A stretch of DNA of 64,000 nt from Hepsetus odoe (GCA_017165825.1 CM029372.1:7635855-7699854); one strand, 5' to 3'; numbered from the stretch's first letter, positions 52,560 to 61,850 are shown. Numbers and translations are program-made. The notes: a model not told the origin generated them from the sequence alone.

Positions 52560-55500
52560 TCTCCCTTTTTTTCAAGGAGGTCTAATAATGCTTCAAGCTA
52601 CAGTTTATCTTGTAGAAAACAAAACAGTTTTGCTACCTAATGCAGGAAGAAAGAATATGTTTGTACCTCAATAAACAAATATTCCATGCAGTTATAAAAT
52701 ATGTATAGCAAGAATACATTTATCTAACTCGCTCATCTATCAGGTTCCAGGCGAGTGATCAGTCGTGATGTACTCCGGGCAGTGACGAGCGAGGATGGAG
52801 ATGAGATCAGCTATTCTCTTCTGAGGCCTCCACGCCTAGGCCGACTCATCAAACCTAACCAGAGTGGACAGTTTGAGGAAGTTGCTAAATTCACGCAAAC
52901 TGAGGTGACTTCATTTTAAGTGTGTTGTATTGTTTCAGTATTACAAACTTTAGAAGCTTTAGAAGTTGTCATTGTATCAAGCACTCACCATGTTAAACCT
53001 CCTCCAACCACATGAGAGCAGCATTACACATGTAAGGAGCCTGCAATGTCCATTAGAGGGCAGAAATAAGCCTTAATCTGGTCAAAGTCAGACCACTTCC
53101 AATTGGTCTCTAGTGTAGCAAATAGTCTTCAGACAGCCTCAGTAATGAAGTGCATTCACATTTATTATATCTGTTTAATTTGAAAGTGGATGTCAGTCAA
53201 ATATCTATGGTAGGATTCAATGTGTCCTGTCTGGGAATCTGCTCAGCACTAAAACGCTATAACAGTTTAGCAGCAGGAGTTCAGTTCAGGACAGAATGAT
53301 CTCAGAGTGATGGCTCATTCCAGAGAGCAGTCCTTCAGTCCAGAGCAACAAAAATTCCTACTGTGACTCTGTGACTCTGTGGCCATCACAAACCACTCAC
53401 AAGTTCCACTTTCACCTTATACTTAACTTTTTTTTAAGTCTATAAAGAAGGTCACAATAAACATATCGGTTAAAAATGAGTCATTGTCAAATAAACCTGT
53501 AGGTGATGTCACATCTGCAATGTCACAGGAATCATTATATCAGTATGATGAACTAAAATATGAATGCATTAATTAATCATATATAAGCAATGTTTACTCA
53601 CATGCTGTGGATCAGGGGGTGCAGTCATGATCTTCAAGCTTTACCACCCTGCAGATCTAACATACCTGGTTCTTATATACAGAAAACCCATAAAGCCTTA
53701 ATCACCTGGGTCAGGTATATCAGATTACCTTTGGAGCTAAATTCTGCAGGAGTCTGGTCTTCCTCCTGGATAAACAGAAATTGCTGTTTTTGAACGGCTA
53801 AAAACAGAGAGAAGTTGTCCATTCCAAAATGCAAGCCTAAATAGAAACTAATATTAACTGATAATTAAACTGTTTAATAAATCAATTACCAAACCAATCT
53901 GACACAGAAAAGGTGCAAAAAGTGTTTGTCATTTGGTACTTTTACAAATCAAAATTTTGCAAACTACTACTCACAAATGAAGAATGACAGTTTGGCTTCA
54001 AATCTTTTGGATTCAAATGGCCAAATCACAGAAAATGTACTAATATAGAGGAAAATATAAAGGAATATACATAAAACACATAGCTTAAGGGTCTTAAGGG
54101 TCTAAGTCTTGTCTAAGATAAATCGTCAATGTGGGTTCCGTACTGAAAATATTCTCTTTTATATATAAATATTTGAAGTTAAAGCTTTTTAATTTGCTGT
54201 GTTAACAATGTATATCTAGCTGTATATGTGGATCAAAATGTGCTCAGTTTTATTTGCTTACATATTTATTATCAGCTGGATGCCGGGGCTGTGTACTATG
54301 AGCACCAGATGCCCTCAGAGCCCTTCTGGGTAGTGAAAGACTCGGTTGAACTTGAGCTCTCATCACCACCAGCCGCTCGACTCAACCACACTCTTCCTGT
54401 CACCGTGTCATACTATGCCGCCAACCGTAACGTGTCTTCACAGCTGTGGAAGAACAAAGGTACCACAATGAGTCTGTCAAACATCCATCTGTCACATGTG
54501 ATAATGTGCACCCTACTGTTTGCTGAACAAATGTGTGCCATTTTATCCACTTATAGCTCTAAAATTATAAAGTTTTATATTTGGAAGCTGGAGTGTGAAA
54601 ATGATACTATGCTATTTAAGCAGTGATGGGATATTTCTAATGTTTGCTTTTTGCTTGTATTAAGGTATGTCAGTGGTCCAGGGGCATTCTAAGCTGTTTG
54701 ACGGTTCTATTCTGGATGCATCTAACCTGCTAGCTAGTCTGCCAGCAGAGAAGCGCACAGGGCAGGACATTGTTTTCGAGGTATGGCAATTCCCTGCACA
54801 AGGCCGGCTCTTACTTCGGGGTATCGATGTTGGCCCGGGGGCACCCTACTTCCTGCAAGATGACATCAACAGAGGGGTTTTGGAATACTCTCACGATGAC
54901 TCAGGTGCATCCTCGGACAGCTTCGCTTTCCGTGTGTGGTTGAACCCCCATGGCCACAGGGCTACTCAGGCTGCTCCAGGAGCCGTGGTACTGGAGGAGA
55001 TCTTCTTCATCTCCATCAGACGGAGAGACTCTAACCCTCCAAAGCTGGAACTCCTGGACCTGCTGTTGGAGGCCCAGCAAGGCTCTACCGTTGAACTGTC
55101 CACAAAGTTCCTCAATGCCACTGACCAAGACAGCCCACCAGATGAAGTCAGGTATACCATCTCAAAGAGTCCTACAAATGGGCATATCATCTATTCAGAC
55201 ACCAAAGACAGGATTCATCAGTTCACCCAAGAGGATGTGAACAAACGGCGTGTGGCATTTGTGAGCGATGGCAACTTGTCAGATGGCTTTATGGAGTTCA
55301 TTGTCTCTGATGGGAAGCATCAGACAGAACCACACACTTTGCACATTGGAATCCTGGCTAAGAAGCTCAAACTGACCAAAGTGCAAGAGATTCAGGTGAA
55401 GCAGGGAGACGATGAAACTCCGATCACAGAGGCTATGCTGAAAGTGTCCACAGGGGGCATCAGAGAGGAGGAAGTGCTTTACAAGATCACCAATGTCCCA

Positions 55501-56499
55501 AAGTATGCATCAGTGATGGTGGACAGGCAGCCTACTTCTGCCTTTACCCAGAAACAGATCAAGGAAGGGAGGGTCAGTGTCCGCTTCGTCAAGTCTACTT
55601 CCCCCAATGACAGTTTTGCTTTTGAGGCCCGCAGCAGAGCAGCTAACATTTCCTCTGCCCTCAACATCACGGTGAAACCCTTAGCTAATATAGCCAAGGA
55701 TCCCATGCTTCCACAAGGTTCAACAGTCCTAGTAGATCGGAAGCTGTTAGATGCAACCCCACTTGCTAACAAAACCAGAACATCTCCAACTTTTACCGTG
55801 ACCAAGCAACCAAAGGGAGCAAGATTTGTGATTAGAGGAGGGTCAGCAGATGGCCAGCTGGTTGAATCCTTCACCCAGAGGGACCTGGATGAGGGACGTA
55901 TTGCTCTAGAACTCCTGAATGCCACAGGTGCTCCAAAAAGCAAAGATCAAGCCCAGAGTCAGGGACAGGATGAGGCCCATTTTCTTCTCAAAGCACATGG
56001 TGTCCCCCCTGCAGAGTGCATTCTCTCCTTCAATACAGCTCCCTATGACCCTAAAGCAGTGTACGGTGCTACAGTCCTCAAAACTCCCCCATCTTTGCCT
56101 AGTATAACAGATCTGCCTGACTACAGAGGAGCATTGGACAGTGACTGGCCATTTGGTGTGGGTACCACTCCAGTATCAACTGGATCCCACAAAGCCCCCA
56201 TTTCTAGACGGAACACATTATGGGCCATCCTCATCCCCATCTTAATCATCCTATGTCTCCTGCTTCTGGCTGGTCTTCTAGCTTACTACCTGGTGAGACG
56301 CAACAAGACAGGGAAGCACAATGTCCAGACAGTTGCAGCAAAACCGAAGAATGGGGAGGTAAGCCAGGAAACTTTCAGGAAAACTGATCCAGCAGACATC
56401 TCCATGACCACCATAGAGTCCAAAGAGGCGGATCCTGAATTACTGCAACACTGTCGGACAACAAACCCAGCTCTAAAAAAGAACCAATATTGGGTATGA
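35702..56499 (+). CDS. cspg4: Chondroitin sulfate proteoglycan 4 (NG2), exons 2-10, 5' incomplete
   Basis: Join of 35702-35865, 37288-40833, 41675-42145, 47682-47858, 49749-49947, 52308-52439, 52744-52904, 54276-54459 and 54665-56499. Every junction has an AG acceptor and GT donor and the phases agree (1,0,0,0,0,1,1,0,1), giving 2289 residues before TGA. The intron pattern matches my recollection of the ten-exon mammalian gene, including the giant third exon. Residues are numbered from the codon split by the exon 1/2 junction. Two laminin-G domains (about 1-160 and 170-360) lead to an acidic Tyr-rich linker (about 360-382), CSPG repeats (about 395-2100), a transmembrane helix (2197-2222) and a 67-residue tail ending QYWV. 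In mammals NG2 sits on oligodendrocyte precursors, pericytes and other mesenchymal cells, binds collagens and growth factors, and recruits PDZ proteins such as MUPP1, GRIP1 and syntenin. The tail motifs (NKTGKH, ELLQHCRT, NPALK, QYWV) identify the family. A fish cspg4 duplicate cannot be excluded. Exon 1 is missing. Confidence 0.96.
35866..37287 (+). other. cspg4: cspg4 intron 2
   Basis: 1422 bp between CAG/gtaaaa and TTTTCACAG. It is AT-rich with no repeat I recognise. An in-frame open stretch from 37159 runs into exon 3 but is not supported as coding. Confidence 0.9.
37288..40833 (+). CDS. cspg4: cspg4 exon 3: giant exon with rest of both laminin-G domains and CSPG repeats 1 to about 8
   Basis: 3546 bp, 1182 codons, phase 0 at both ends. 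The acceptor is TTTTCACAG at 37287 and the donor AGG/gtaaga at 40834. The open frame extends 129 bases upstream to an ATG at 37159, but that stretch is intronic: the acceptor falls in frame and exon 2 joins it as NGRLQ-ARMDMGSGEV, mirroring mammalian SGRLQ-VRLVLGQEEL. LamG cysteines appear in LRGCMSDVRF and FIGCLGEIKV. The linker reads EEYEDIYSTDYDS followed by five Thr; acidic tyrosines there could be sulfated (inference). Repeats carry the family signature of an FTQ/DL...G..Y.H.G turn followed by VSDG. Where rat NG2 has its Ser-999 chondroitin sulfate site, this protein has KEAEGSPEGQE (964-974) with no Ser-Gly pair. Confidence 0.97.
40834..41674 (+). other. cspg4: cspg4 intron 3
   Basis: 841 bp between AGG/gtaaga and CTTAAG. 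I see no gene or recognisable repeat in it. Confidence 0.9.
41675..42145 (+). CDS. cspg4: cspg4 exon 4: CSPG repeats
   Basis: 471 bp, 157 codons, phase 0/0. The acceptor is CTCTTAAG at 41674 and the donor GAT/gtgagt at 42146. It encodes VEQTDILPTEMVYSIKEPP to SFTWDD and aligns with mammalian PPADIVFSVKSPP to AFSWRM. The upstream open frame from 41468 is intron read-through, because its residues before 41675 have no family resemblance. It includes DRFILDVSNGF and an N-glycosylation sequon in LNVTHPF. Confidence 0.95.
42468..42897 (-). mobile_element. Internally deleted Tc1/mariner element flanked by TA
   Basis: 430 bp between TA dinucleotides (42466-42467 and 42898-42899). The left end CAGTCGTGACCAAAAGTTTA and the inverted right end CAGCCATGGCCAAATGTTTT are terminal inverted repeats of about 32 bp. 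On the - strand the interior keeps a decayed C-terminal piece of the transposase (LEKEGQTLQIL next to the tail). The rest of the roughly 1.6-kb parent is missing, so it is non-autonomous. Confidence 0.9.
43078..43356 (-). mobile_element. DANA/V-SINE-like SINE (family B, intron 4)
   Basis: Inverted. The head at 43356 reads GGGTGGCGCTGTGGCACAGT; the motif GGTTTCCTCCCACAATCC lies near 43250 and GGCCTGTCCAGGGTG near 43130. An old, diverged copy. Confidence 0.75.
43524..43762 (+). mobile_element. tRNA-derived SINE, family A (intron 4)
   Basis: Head GGGCAGCAGTGACCTAGTGG, body GAGCAAGGTGCTGTC, and tail CACTGTGTGCTGTGCCGTG to TAGTCACTTTCACTT. Full length, in the orientation of cspg4. Confidence 0.87.
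43848..43911. repeat. GTGA tetranucleotide repeat
   Basis: GTGA units with CAGT interruptions in cspg4 intron 4. Confidence 0.9.
44311..44362. repeat. CT microsatellite (intron 4)
   Basis: About 26 CT units on the sense strand. Confidence 0.95.
46392..46460 (-). mobile_element. Truncated family A SINE head
   Basis: Only the first 70 bases of the element, inverted: TGGGGTAGCGGCCGTCTAGTG at 46460 to the B-box region GTTGTGGGTTAGGATCCC. It directly abuts a mariner-like transposase remnant starting at 46461. Confidence 0.75.
46461..46830 (+). mobile_element. Tc1/mariner transposase remnant
   Basis: Decayed coding sequence in shifting + frames: MWSDEFRFTLF, VMHPSCLVPTI, then SADYLNILNNQV and a degraded FQDDNAR-type catalytic segment near 46665. 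This is the order expected across a fish Tc1/mariner DD34E catalytic domain. The terminus AGGCCAGGTAGTGTATTTA is at 46812. Stops and deletions exclude function. Confidence 0.75.
47682..47858 (+). CDS. cspg4: cspg4 exon 5
   Basis: 177 bp, 59 codons, phase 0/0. The acceptor is ATGTTTAG and the donor GAG/gtacaa, a weak donor at +5. It encodes VQQGLIYYLHDSTETTEDS, then SISILPVNDEPPKLQ and ends NTGLE, matching mammalian LIRYVHDGSETLTDS ... VLPVNDQPP ... NTGLQ. It follows the 5.5-kb intron 4, the largest intron wholly inside the identified exons. Confidence 0.95.
47859..49748 (+). other. cspg4: cspg4 intron 5
   Basis: 1890 bp. It contains CT-rich stretches at 48208-48256 and 48360-48422, then unique sequence. 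The polypyrimidine tract before exon 6 is unusually C-rich (49700-49747). Confidence 0.9.
48360..48422. repeat. CT microsatellite (intron 5)
   Basis: About 30 CT units with a single CA break near the end. Confidence 0.95.
49749..49947 (+). CDS. cspg4: cspg4 exon 6
   Basis: 199 bp, phase 0 in and 1 out. The acceptor is a C-rich tract ending CTCTGCAG and the donor AAAG/gtacag. It encodes VLAGEESEITSRVLNTED, LLYTVESAMNGMV, then INSFSQAQINNGEVIFLHK, matching mammalian SEDLVYTIEQPSNGRV and RSFTQAQLDGGLVLFSHR. The upstream open frame beginning 49674 is intronic. Confidence 0.95.
51250..51500 (+). mobile_element. tRNA-derived SINE, family A (intron 6)
   Basis: One of the best-preserved copies: GGGGCAGTGGTGGCCTAGTGG, B box GGTTCGATTCCCC, tail TGACCTCGCAATGACAAGGG ending TTTCACTTTT. 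The good preservation suggests a comparatively recent insertion. Confidence 0.9.
51797..51828. repeat. 13-bp perfect hairpin next to a SINE in cspg4 intron 6
   Basis: ATAGGCTGATTAA and TTAATCAGCCTAT are separated by six bases. It ends one base before the SINE head at 51830. Confidence 0.9.
51830..52077 (+). mobile_element. tRNA-derived SINE, family A (intron 6, near exon 7)
   Basis: Head GGGGGTAGCGGTGGCCTAGTG, B box GGTTCAAATCTC, tail TACTCATAATGACAAGAC ending TTTCACTT. It lies about 230 bp upstream of the exon 7 acceptor, directly after a 13-bp hairpin. Confidence 0.88.
52308..52439 (+). CDS. cspg4: cspg4 exon 7
   Basis: 132 bp, phase 1/1. The acceptor is GTCCCATCAG and the donor CCAG/gtgggc. 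It encodes LESGGFGFTVTDGDHTSPL and RQLTISMEAQGELLLFP, matching mammalian LDGGFRFRLSDGEHTSP. A SINE ends about 230 bp upstream of its acceptor. The frame is confirmed by exact phase agreement with exons 6 and 8. Confidence 0.94.
52440..52743 (+). other. cspg4: cspg4 intron 7 with long CT tract
   Basis: Only 304 bp, of which about 52 bp (52506-52557) is an uninterrupted CT repeat on the sense strand. Confidence 0.9.
52506..52557. repeat. CT microsatellite (intron 7)
   Basis: About 25 CT units inside a 304-bp intron. Confidence 0.95.
52744..52904 (+). CDS. cspg4: cspg4 exon 8
   Basis: 161 bp, phase 1 in and 0 out. The acceptor is TCTATCAG and the donor GAG/gtgact. It encodes SRRVISRDVLRAVTSEDGDE, then RPPRLGRLIKP and FTQTE, matching mammalian VVRGPQLGRLFHA ... 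NFTQAEV. It is separated from exon 7 by a 304-bp intron holding a long CT tract. Confidence 0.94.
52905..54275 (+). other. cspg4: cspg4 intron 8
   Basis: 1371 bp, AT-rich, with no recognised element or coding signal. Confidence 0.9.
54276..54459 (+). CDS. cspg4: cspg4 exon 9
   Basis: 184 bp, phase 0 in and 1 out. The acceptor is TTATTATCAG and the donor AAAG/gtacca. It encodes LDAGAVYYEHQMPSEPFWVV, VELELSSPPAARL and QLWKNK, matching mammalian GNILYEHEMPPEPFWE, LELQLSSPPA and HLWKNKG. The open frame from 54228 begins in the intron. A sequon, NVSS, lies just before QLWKNK. Confidence 0.96.
54460..54664 (+). other. cspg4: cspg4 intron 9
   Basis: 205 bp between AAAG/gtacca and TATTAAG. No stop is met in frame until 54626, so the exon 9 frame reads far into the intron, but exact phase agreement and the WKNKG-to-GMSVVQG join support splicing. 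Confidence 0.92.
54665..56499 (+). CDS. cspg4: cspg4 exon 10: last CSPG repeats, transmembrane helix, cytoplasmic tail
   Basis: Coding part of the last exon, 1835 bp, entered in phase 1 after TATTAAG. It starts GMSVVQGHSKLFDGSILDAS; the ATG at 54667 is an internal Met, not a start. It carries the last repeats, including VVDRKLLDATPLANKT and FTQRDLDEGRIALELLN. A Ser/Pro/Thr-rich juxtamembrane stretch precedes the helix at residues 2197-2222 (LWAILIPILIILCLLLLAG...). The tail starts RRNKTGKH, where Thr2227 corresponds to the PKC-alpha site of rat NG2. It ends CRTTNPALKKNQYWV: the PDZ ligand is kept, but the Thr of the mapped ERK site is followed by Thr instead of Pro. The DDSG at 1756-1759 is an acidic Ser-Gly that mammals lack at the aligned place. 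Confidence 0.97.
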
Positions 56500-57110
56500 G
56501 AAAGAAAAAAAAATAGGATTCTATTCTGTCATGTTCTCTCAATGTTAAGTATATATTGGTAGACTTGCACCAGGGACTTTGGAAATGTGGAAAAGAGGAA
56601 TTCCCTTGAGTCATTCCTAGATCTCCTGCCTTATTAGTGCTTTGGAAAAACACTGACATTTTGGCAAATAATCACATTTTACTTTGCAATGTTCGCATGC
56701 AGTTCCATGTTAATTGATCTTTTTGTGAGAAATTATTTTAATGTTATCATCTTATATGTGACAATAGAGCAACCGCATAAAAAAAGACCCCATATTTTAA
56801 AGCAGAGTCTGCATCAGATGCCTTTTGTCATGGTAGGCGGCGCACGGTAGAGCGTCAGTCATTCTTGCCATTATTCAAACATGCGGGTGCATTTATGTTC
56901 ATTATGTTAAATAAAGTCAAGTCACAGATCCCTGGCTGCGTATTTATGTCCGGACCGCACCATCACCCAAGCGTACCTTCCAGTTTGTTATTTTTGGAAA
57001 ACAGGGCCAGGAATGTTCCTTGTGATGCCACAGTGACACTTTTTTTTACGCTAATACTGGACCAAAAATAGACAAATTATCAAATCAGCAAATGAGACTT
57101 AACTAGAATA

Positions 57111-57250
57111 CAGCAAGGTGCCATGCTCGTCACTGCCCCCTGCTGCACGTGTGTTAGTGTATGGGTTAAATGCAGAGATAAGTAATTTTGTTTTGTTTCA
57201 CTGTGTGCTGTGCTGTGGTTCACAATGACAAGAATGGACATTTTCACTTC
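57111..57250 (+). mobile_element. Family A SINE, 5' truncated
   Basis: Only the 3' part is present: CAGCAAGGTGCCATGCTCGT, then CCCCCTGCTGCACGTGTG and the tail CACAATGACAAGAATGGAC to TTTTCACTT. It lies in or just beyond the cspg4 3' UTR. 5' truncation is expected for LINE-mobilised SINEs. Confidence 0.8.
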
Positions 57251-57430
57251 TGAGGGCACTTAACATATCAGCCTATGAACCAAACTATTTGCTTATTTGC
57301 CAAAATGTTGAGGTTGTGTCTAAGAGCAATGCTGATATTTATAGTTTGTGTTGATTTTCAGGCATGAATTCACTGATGGAGGAAACAGGCAAACTATCCA
57401 AGCTAGACTGAGATTAATTTTCTTTTTTTA

Positions 57431-57436
57431 AATAAA
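57431..57436 (+). other. Candidate polyadenylation signal AATAAA
   Basis: Canonical AATAAA about 930 bases after the cspg4 stop. T-rich sequence follows within about 120 bases (57541-57575). Other hexamers at 56910 and 57596 compete; sequence alone cannot choose between them. Confidence 0.35.
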
Positions 57437-57740
57437 ACTTTTGGACATGAACATAAAGTAATATGTTTGAAAAAAAATTTGTGTGTTTTTAAGAGTAAAC
57501 AATGTAAGGTTTTGGTACCATTTCAAAGGTGACATTTAGGGTTTTTTATTATATGAATGAGGTTTTTTTTTTTATTATATTGCCCATATTTCTGTAATAA
57601 AATTTTTAATTTCCCAATTGTAGTGAGAAAAAAATAATTTGATTACCTTAATTATCTAATATATCAGAAGAAAAAATATGTCAATAATAGTTTTTCATGG
57701 TTGAGAATTTTTAGATGGTTTTTGTGAAAGAATATTGCAG

Positions 57741-58070
57741 TGTGGTGTAGTGAATAGTGCTGTTGCTTCATAGTGAGAAGGTTTCAGGTTTGATTTCCAG
57801 ATGAGACAGTCTGGGTCTTTTCTCTGTGCAGTTTGAATGCTCGGCCCCTGCTGGTATGAGTTTCCTTCAGGTGCTCTGGTTTCCTCCGATGGCAAATAGA
57901 TATGTTAAGGAAATTATAAAATTGCACCTAGGCGTGACTGTGCAAGTGAGTGTGTTTGTCTTCATGATGAACTGATTACCTGTCTAAGGAGATTCTCAGC
58001 CTATCAGTGTTTCTTAGTGCCGGGAAAGGCTCCAGGACCCCCTGCAATGCTGGTTTAAATAGATATTGGA
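57741..58070 (+). mobile_element. DANA/V-SINE-like SINE (family B)
   Basis: Contains GTGGTGTAGTGAATAGTGC, GCTTCATAGTGAGAAGG, CTCTGTGCAGTTTGAATG, CTCTGGTTTCCTCCG and the tail AGGCTCCAGGACCCCCTGC. Diverged and lacking the final GGATGG repeats. Confidence 0.72.
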
Positions 58071-58902
58071 TTTAGCTATTTTTGTACAAATAGTTTATTT
58101 TCTCTTTTCCTTTTCATTCGTCTACAGCAGACCACATTATTGATGTATTTTCAATCCCTCAGTGCTTTTGTAGTGTTGCCGACACATCTGAGATATTATA
58201 CAGACATCCACTGGACTGACTTAAGGCACTGAAGAGCTATTTCGTAAAGTATACTTCACTGAAGCCACAGACAGGATGTGACTCAGCAGTGGCTGTGTTA
58301 ACTACATCCCTATTGGCTGATAGGAAGTTGAGGTTGAGGTCATTATTCCAAACTGTTGGTCCTATTTTCCAGAAGTGAAATGGAGCTTTTTTTGGAAAAT
58401 ATAGTGTTCCCTTCTCACTTCCAGACAAAAATGCAATTATATCATTAGTCACCAAAGGCTATATGGCATTGAAATTGGTTAGAAATTTGTCCTAGTGTAT
58501 TTCAAGAGGATGGAATATTTTAGAAAAGTGCGTTTTTTATTATTTTGAAATTACCAATTACATTCCTGGACCCTGAGGTTGTGTCTGAGATTTTTTATCC
58601 AACTAAGATTATTTTGCTAAGTGACTGTGCCTGTTTTTACTCTTTGCTTGGAGAGTTTCTTGATGTTTTATTATCTAGTATAGACCACTTCTATATATAC
58701 ATATATATTTAGAGTGTTTAACTTCAGCCACACATGTATATGTTGCCGTTTTTACTTGCCCATGGACTTGCTTTAGCCTGAATCACCTCAGTAAGTAAGT
58801 TACAGATTGTCCAGAAATTTACATTCCATTCTGTCCTCCATTAGTTAGCAAGAGTTTTTATGGACTGACAAAGGTGTTTCTTCACCTTTCGTCATATGAT
58901 TC

Positions 58903-58970
58903 GCTGGGATAGGCTCCAGCACCCTTCAATGACCCTAGTTTGGATGCGCGGGTCAGATATCAGATGGATG
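58903..58970 (+). mobile_element. 3' tail fragment of a family B-type SINE or its partner LINE
   Basis: Only the tail is present: GCTGGGATAGGCTCCAGCAC, then CAATGACCCTAG and GGATGAAAG. 5' truncation of this kind is typical of target-primed reverse transcription. Confidence 0.6.
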
Positions 58971-60070
58971 AAAGAATTTTTCTATTTAAGAAATTTGTAT
59001 TAGTGATAAAATAATGTCGAAGCAGTTAGGAGATATTTTATGAGAAGGTTAATTGTTCCATTGGAAAAATAAAACATGCCACATTATAGCTCTTTGTCAA
59101 GTTAAAGAGGGGAAATGAAGTACGATTTATTTTGCGATTCCAATTTTTGTGACTTTATGTACACGGCTCATTAAGAGTGAACTACTCTACTTATCATTTT
59201 GAATCAAATGATTTTAAATGTACACAAATGTTAAGGACGATAATGTTATTGGTAGAATTTTGTTTTGTATTTTGATTGGCTGAATTGTTAAAATATATTT
59301 GGCCTTTAGGGTGCTTTGCCTTTAGATGTAGACCAGTTAATAGGTATATCTTTTATTGAGAGTAGTTATTTTAGTGACTTTATTGATATTATGTCTAAAT
59401 TTACTGCATTGTCTATGAAGGTTTTAAATTTATTACTGTCTCCAGTATGTTCTCTTCCCTTGTACGTCATTTTAAGCAAATATTGTATTTATCCCAGATC
59501 CTGACAACACAGATAATGAGGTAACTGTTATCTACTCAATACAGAGTGGAGGTAATTTAACTGAAGAGTATAACTCAGGTTTAATGTTTGTATGCAGTGT
59601 TTAAACAGCAAGAATATACCGGTCAGTGATGAATCCCTATTATATCCCCAAATGCAATATCTAAGCCTTATTTTTCGTCATTTATTTTTGTCATGTTTGT
59701 AAATATTTTGTTAGAAAACTGTCTGATAAGCCTTTTTGAGCACACACATATTTGATCAGACTGGTGAAACGTGACATTGGCTCTTTAACATTTAGACTCA
59801 AGTGTGGTACTTCTTCCCCAGATCAACACTTCTACCTATTTATTTTTTTTGCCAGCTAGGCTTTATATACCTTTACAGCCATCATGCTTCTGAAATGTTT
59901 CTCAAAATGTAATCTGTCCTGTGCAAAAGAAAAATATGTCATTGGAGGCCAACAAATAAAATAAATACCTAAATAAAGAAATCAGAATAGCAATGTTTCC
60001 TGTATTATATGGACACTTTCAGAAACCTCAGGATTTCATGATTTATATATTTATATGATATATATATATA

Positions 60071-60300
60071 GTACTGTGCAAATGTTTAAGGAAAGTGTGA
60101 AAAAATGCTGTAAACAAAGAGTGCTTTCAAAAATGGAAGTGTTAATCATTTATTTTCATCAATCAACAAAATGCAGTGAATGAACAAAAGAGAAATCTAA
60201 ATCATATCAATATTTGGTGTGACCACCCTTTGCCTTCAAAACAGCATCAATTCTTCTAGGTACACTTGCACACAGTTTTTGAAGGAATTAGATGTTTTTT
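60071..60300 (-). mobile_element. Tc1/mariner remnant with transposase C terminus
   Basis: The end GTACTGTGCAAATGTTTAAG follows a TATATA run at 60070. On the - strand, 60290-60212 reads LQKLCASVPRRIDAVLK, then AKGGHTKY and a stop, an uninterrupted mariner-type C terminus. The rest of the element is deleted or unrecognisable beyond 60300. A matching inverted end (CTTTTGCACAGTACT) occurs alone at 47101-47115. Confidence 0.78.
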
Positions 60301-61639
60301 TCCTCGTTAAGTGAAACAGTGACCTACGTCTGTATCATTTCAGTTTAACAAAGTCAGTCAACACAAAATACTGGAGATAAGACTGGAATACTGTTTTTGC
60401 ACCAACAAAATGGTTCCCTAGTGAAATATAAAGAAATTAGAGGATTAAACTGAGTGGATAAGCTTATCTGCTACACACTTAGCAAACTGCAGATGGTGCA
60501 AGGGTGCATGTGAAATTTTTCAGCCATGAAACAAGTAGCCATTCGTCAGCATTTAACAAGCCCCGGTTCTGCAGTCATTCTTTCCTACAGACGGCATTTT
60601 CTTGCACTGCACATTTCAGCCTTCTGCTCCGCTTCCCTGCTTAGTTCTTGGGTGCTGAAGAGCTTTATGGAAGTTCAACCATTGTTCTTGCCAAAGACTA
60701 CTTCATTTCTTTGTAATGTGTTTTGGTTAACTTTCAAAGTACTAACAAAGTAGCCTGAGCCGTTTGAATAAAAAAATATATGTATTTGTTGTGATTTTTA
60801 GTTTTTAGGTATTTTAGAATATGTTATTGTATGGCATAGTGCTGGGAGCTTCAGGGTTAACTTCTTGTGAACTCAGAACAACACCATGTGTCACACATTC
60901 CATTCTTCTACTTCTTTTTTTAAGCAACTCTGCTTTGAAAACCATCTAGACTAGGTCAAGAGAAGCTTTATTTGGAGGTGTTAGCATATGTAAAGCACAC
61001 ACTGAAGGGAACAGCTGACCAATGACAGTGACAGATCCTGCTCTTCAATTTCAGCCTCAACTGAAGAGACACACCCCCTGAAAGAGGAAAGAATGAGCTA
61101 AGCATGACACATGTGAAAGAAAATCCACACTATTGATTTGCACACAATCCACAAGTGAAACTGCAGTTTTTCTCCTGAGGTGGATTAAGAATGCTACAAG
61201 ACCCCTCTGTGTCCTTTCTATTGCTGTTTTGTTAACAACTCTTAGAAAGAAAGGTTTGGAGGTTTTACACTGAAGCACAATGTAACCACATGATGCACTT
61301 CCATAACAACACAAATAACAAAGGCAGATGTTGGCTGTCACACATGTGCTGTCAAAGCGATTGCTTTTATAGTTATTTGTGTGTATATTGTATACAAAAT
61401 GACAGTTTATCTAGTTTTGGCATTTGTCACACTTATTTGTTTCAGATCTAAGAAATAAAATTAGACAAAATAAAAAAAATCTTGAGCAAATAAAAAGGAC
61501 AGCTTTTATATAGAAAATAATTTCATTTATTTAAGGCAACTTCACATCAAGTAATTCTGTGTGTAAGACAAAAAGGGAAGAAAAATATATATGACATAAA
61601 CACATAAAATTAAACTGGATACAAAGCTGCCAGTGAATC

Positions 61640-61850
61640 ACAATGAGTACCATTACCTTCAAATGGAGAAGACCTGAAACATGAAACAGTAGTTAATCTT
61701 CCCAGAAGTGGCAGCCTTGCAAAAATTCCTCCAAGATGAAAGCAAAGATTTCTGGGAAGTCACAAATGAAGACGGACAGATATCTAGAGAATTACGGGCC
61801 ATACTAATCTCAGATCAGTGCACCAATCATGATCCAGCTACAAACAAAGA
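61640..61850 (+). mobile_element. Tc1-like transposase N-terminal fragment
   Basis: The segment GAAACAGTAGTTAATCTTCC followed by CAGAAGTGGCAGCC and GGAAGTCACAAATGAAG resembles the nucleotide sequence of the paired-like DNA-binding region of a widespread fish Tc1 element. The frame is disrupted, and the open frame at 61708 is not a gene. Confidence 0.5.

Larger units (their letters stand above)
56500..57620 (+). other. cspg4: Probable cspg4 3' UTR
   Basis: Non-coding sequence directly after the stop codon. Candidate AATAAA signals are at 56910-56915, 57431-57436 and 57596-57601. A 3' UTR of about 1 kb would fit the last two. It contains a truncated SINE tail at 57111-57250, so if the distal signals are used the SINE is transcribed. 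More AATAAA hexamers near 59954 leave a longer form possible. Confidence 0.5.

Noticed and set aside
55479..55943. 154-residue antisense open frame
   Set aside because: It lies entirely opposite cspg4 exon 10 and is explained by the coding strand's composition; no family resemblance.
54667..56499. Separate 610-residue membrane protein starting at ATG 54667
   Set aside because: It is the last exon of cspg4; the Met is internal and the split codon before it matches exon 9.
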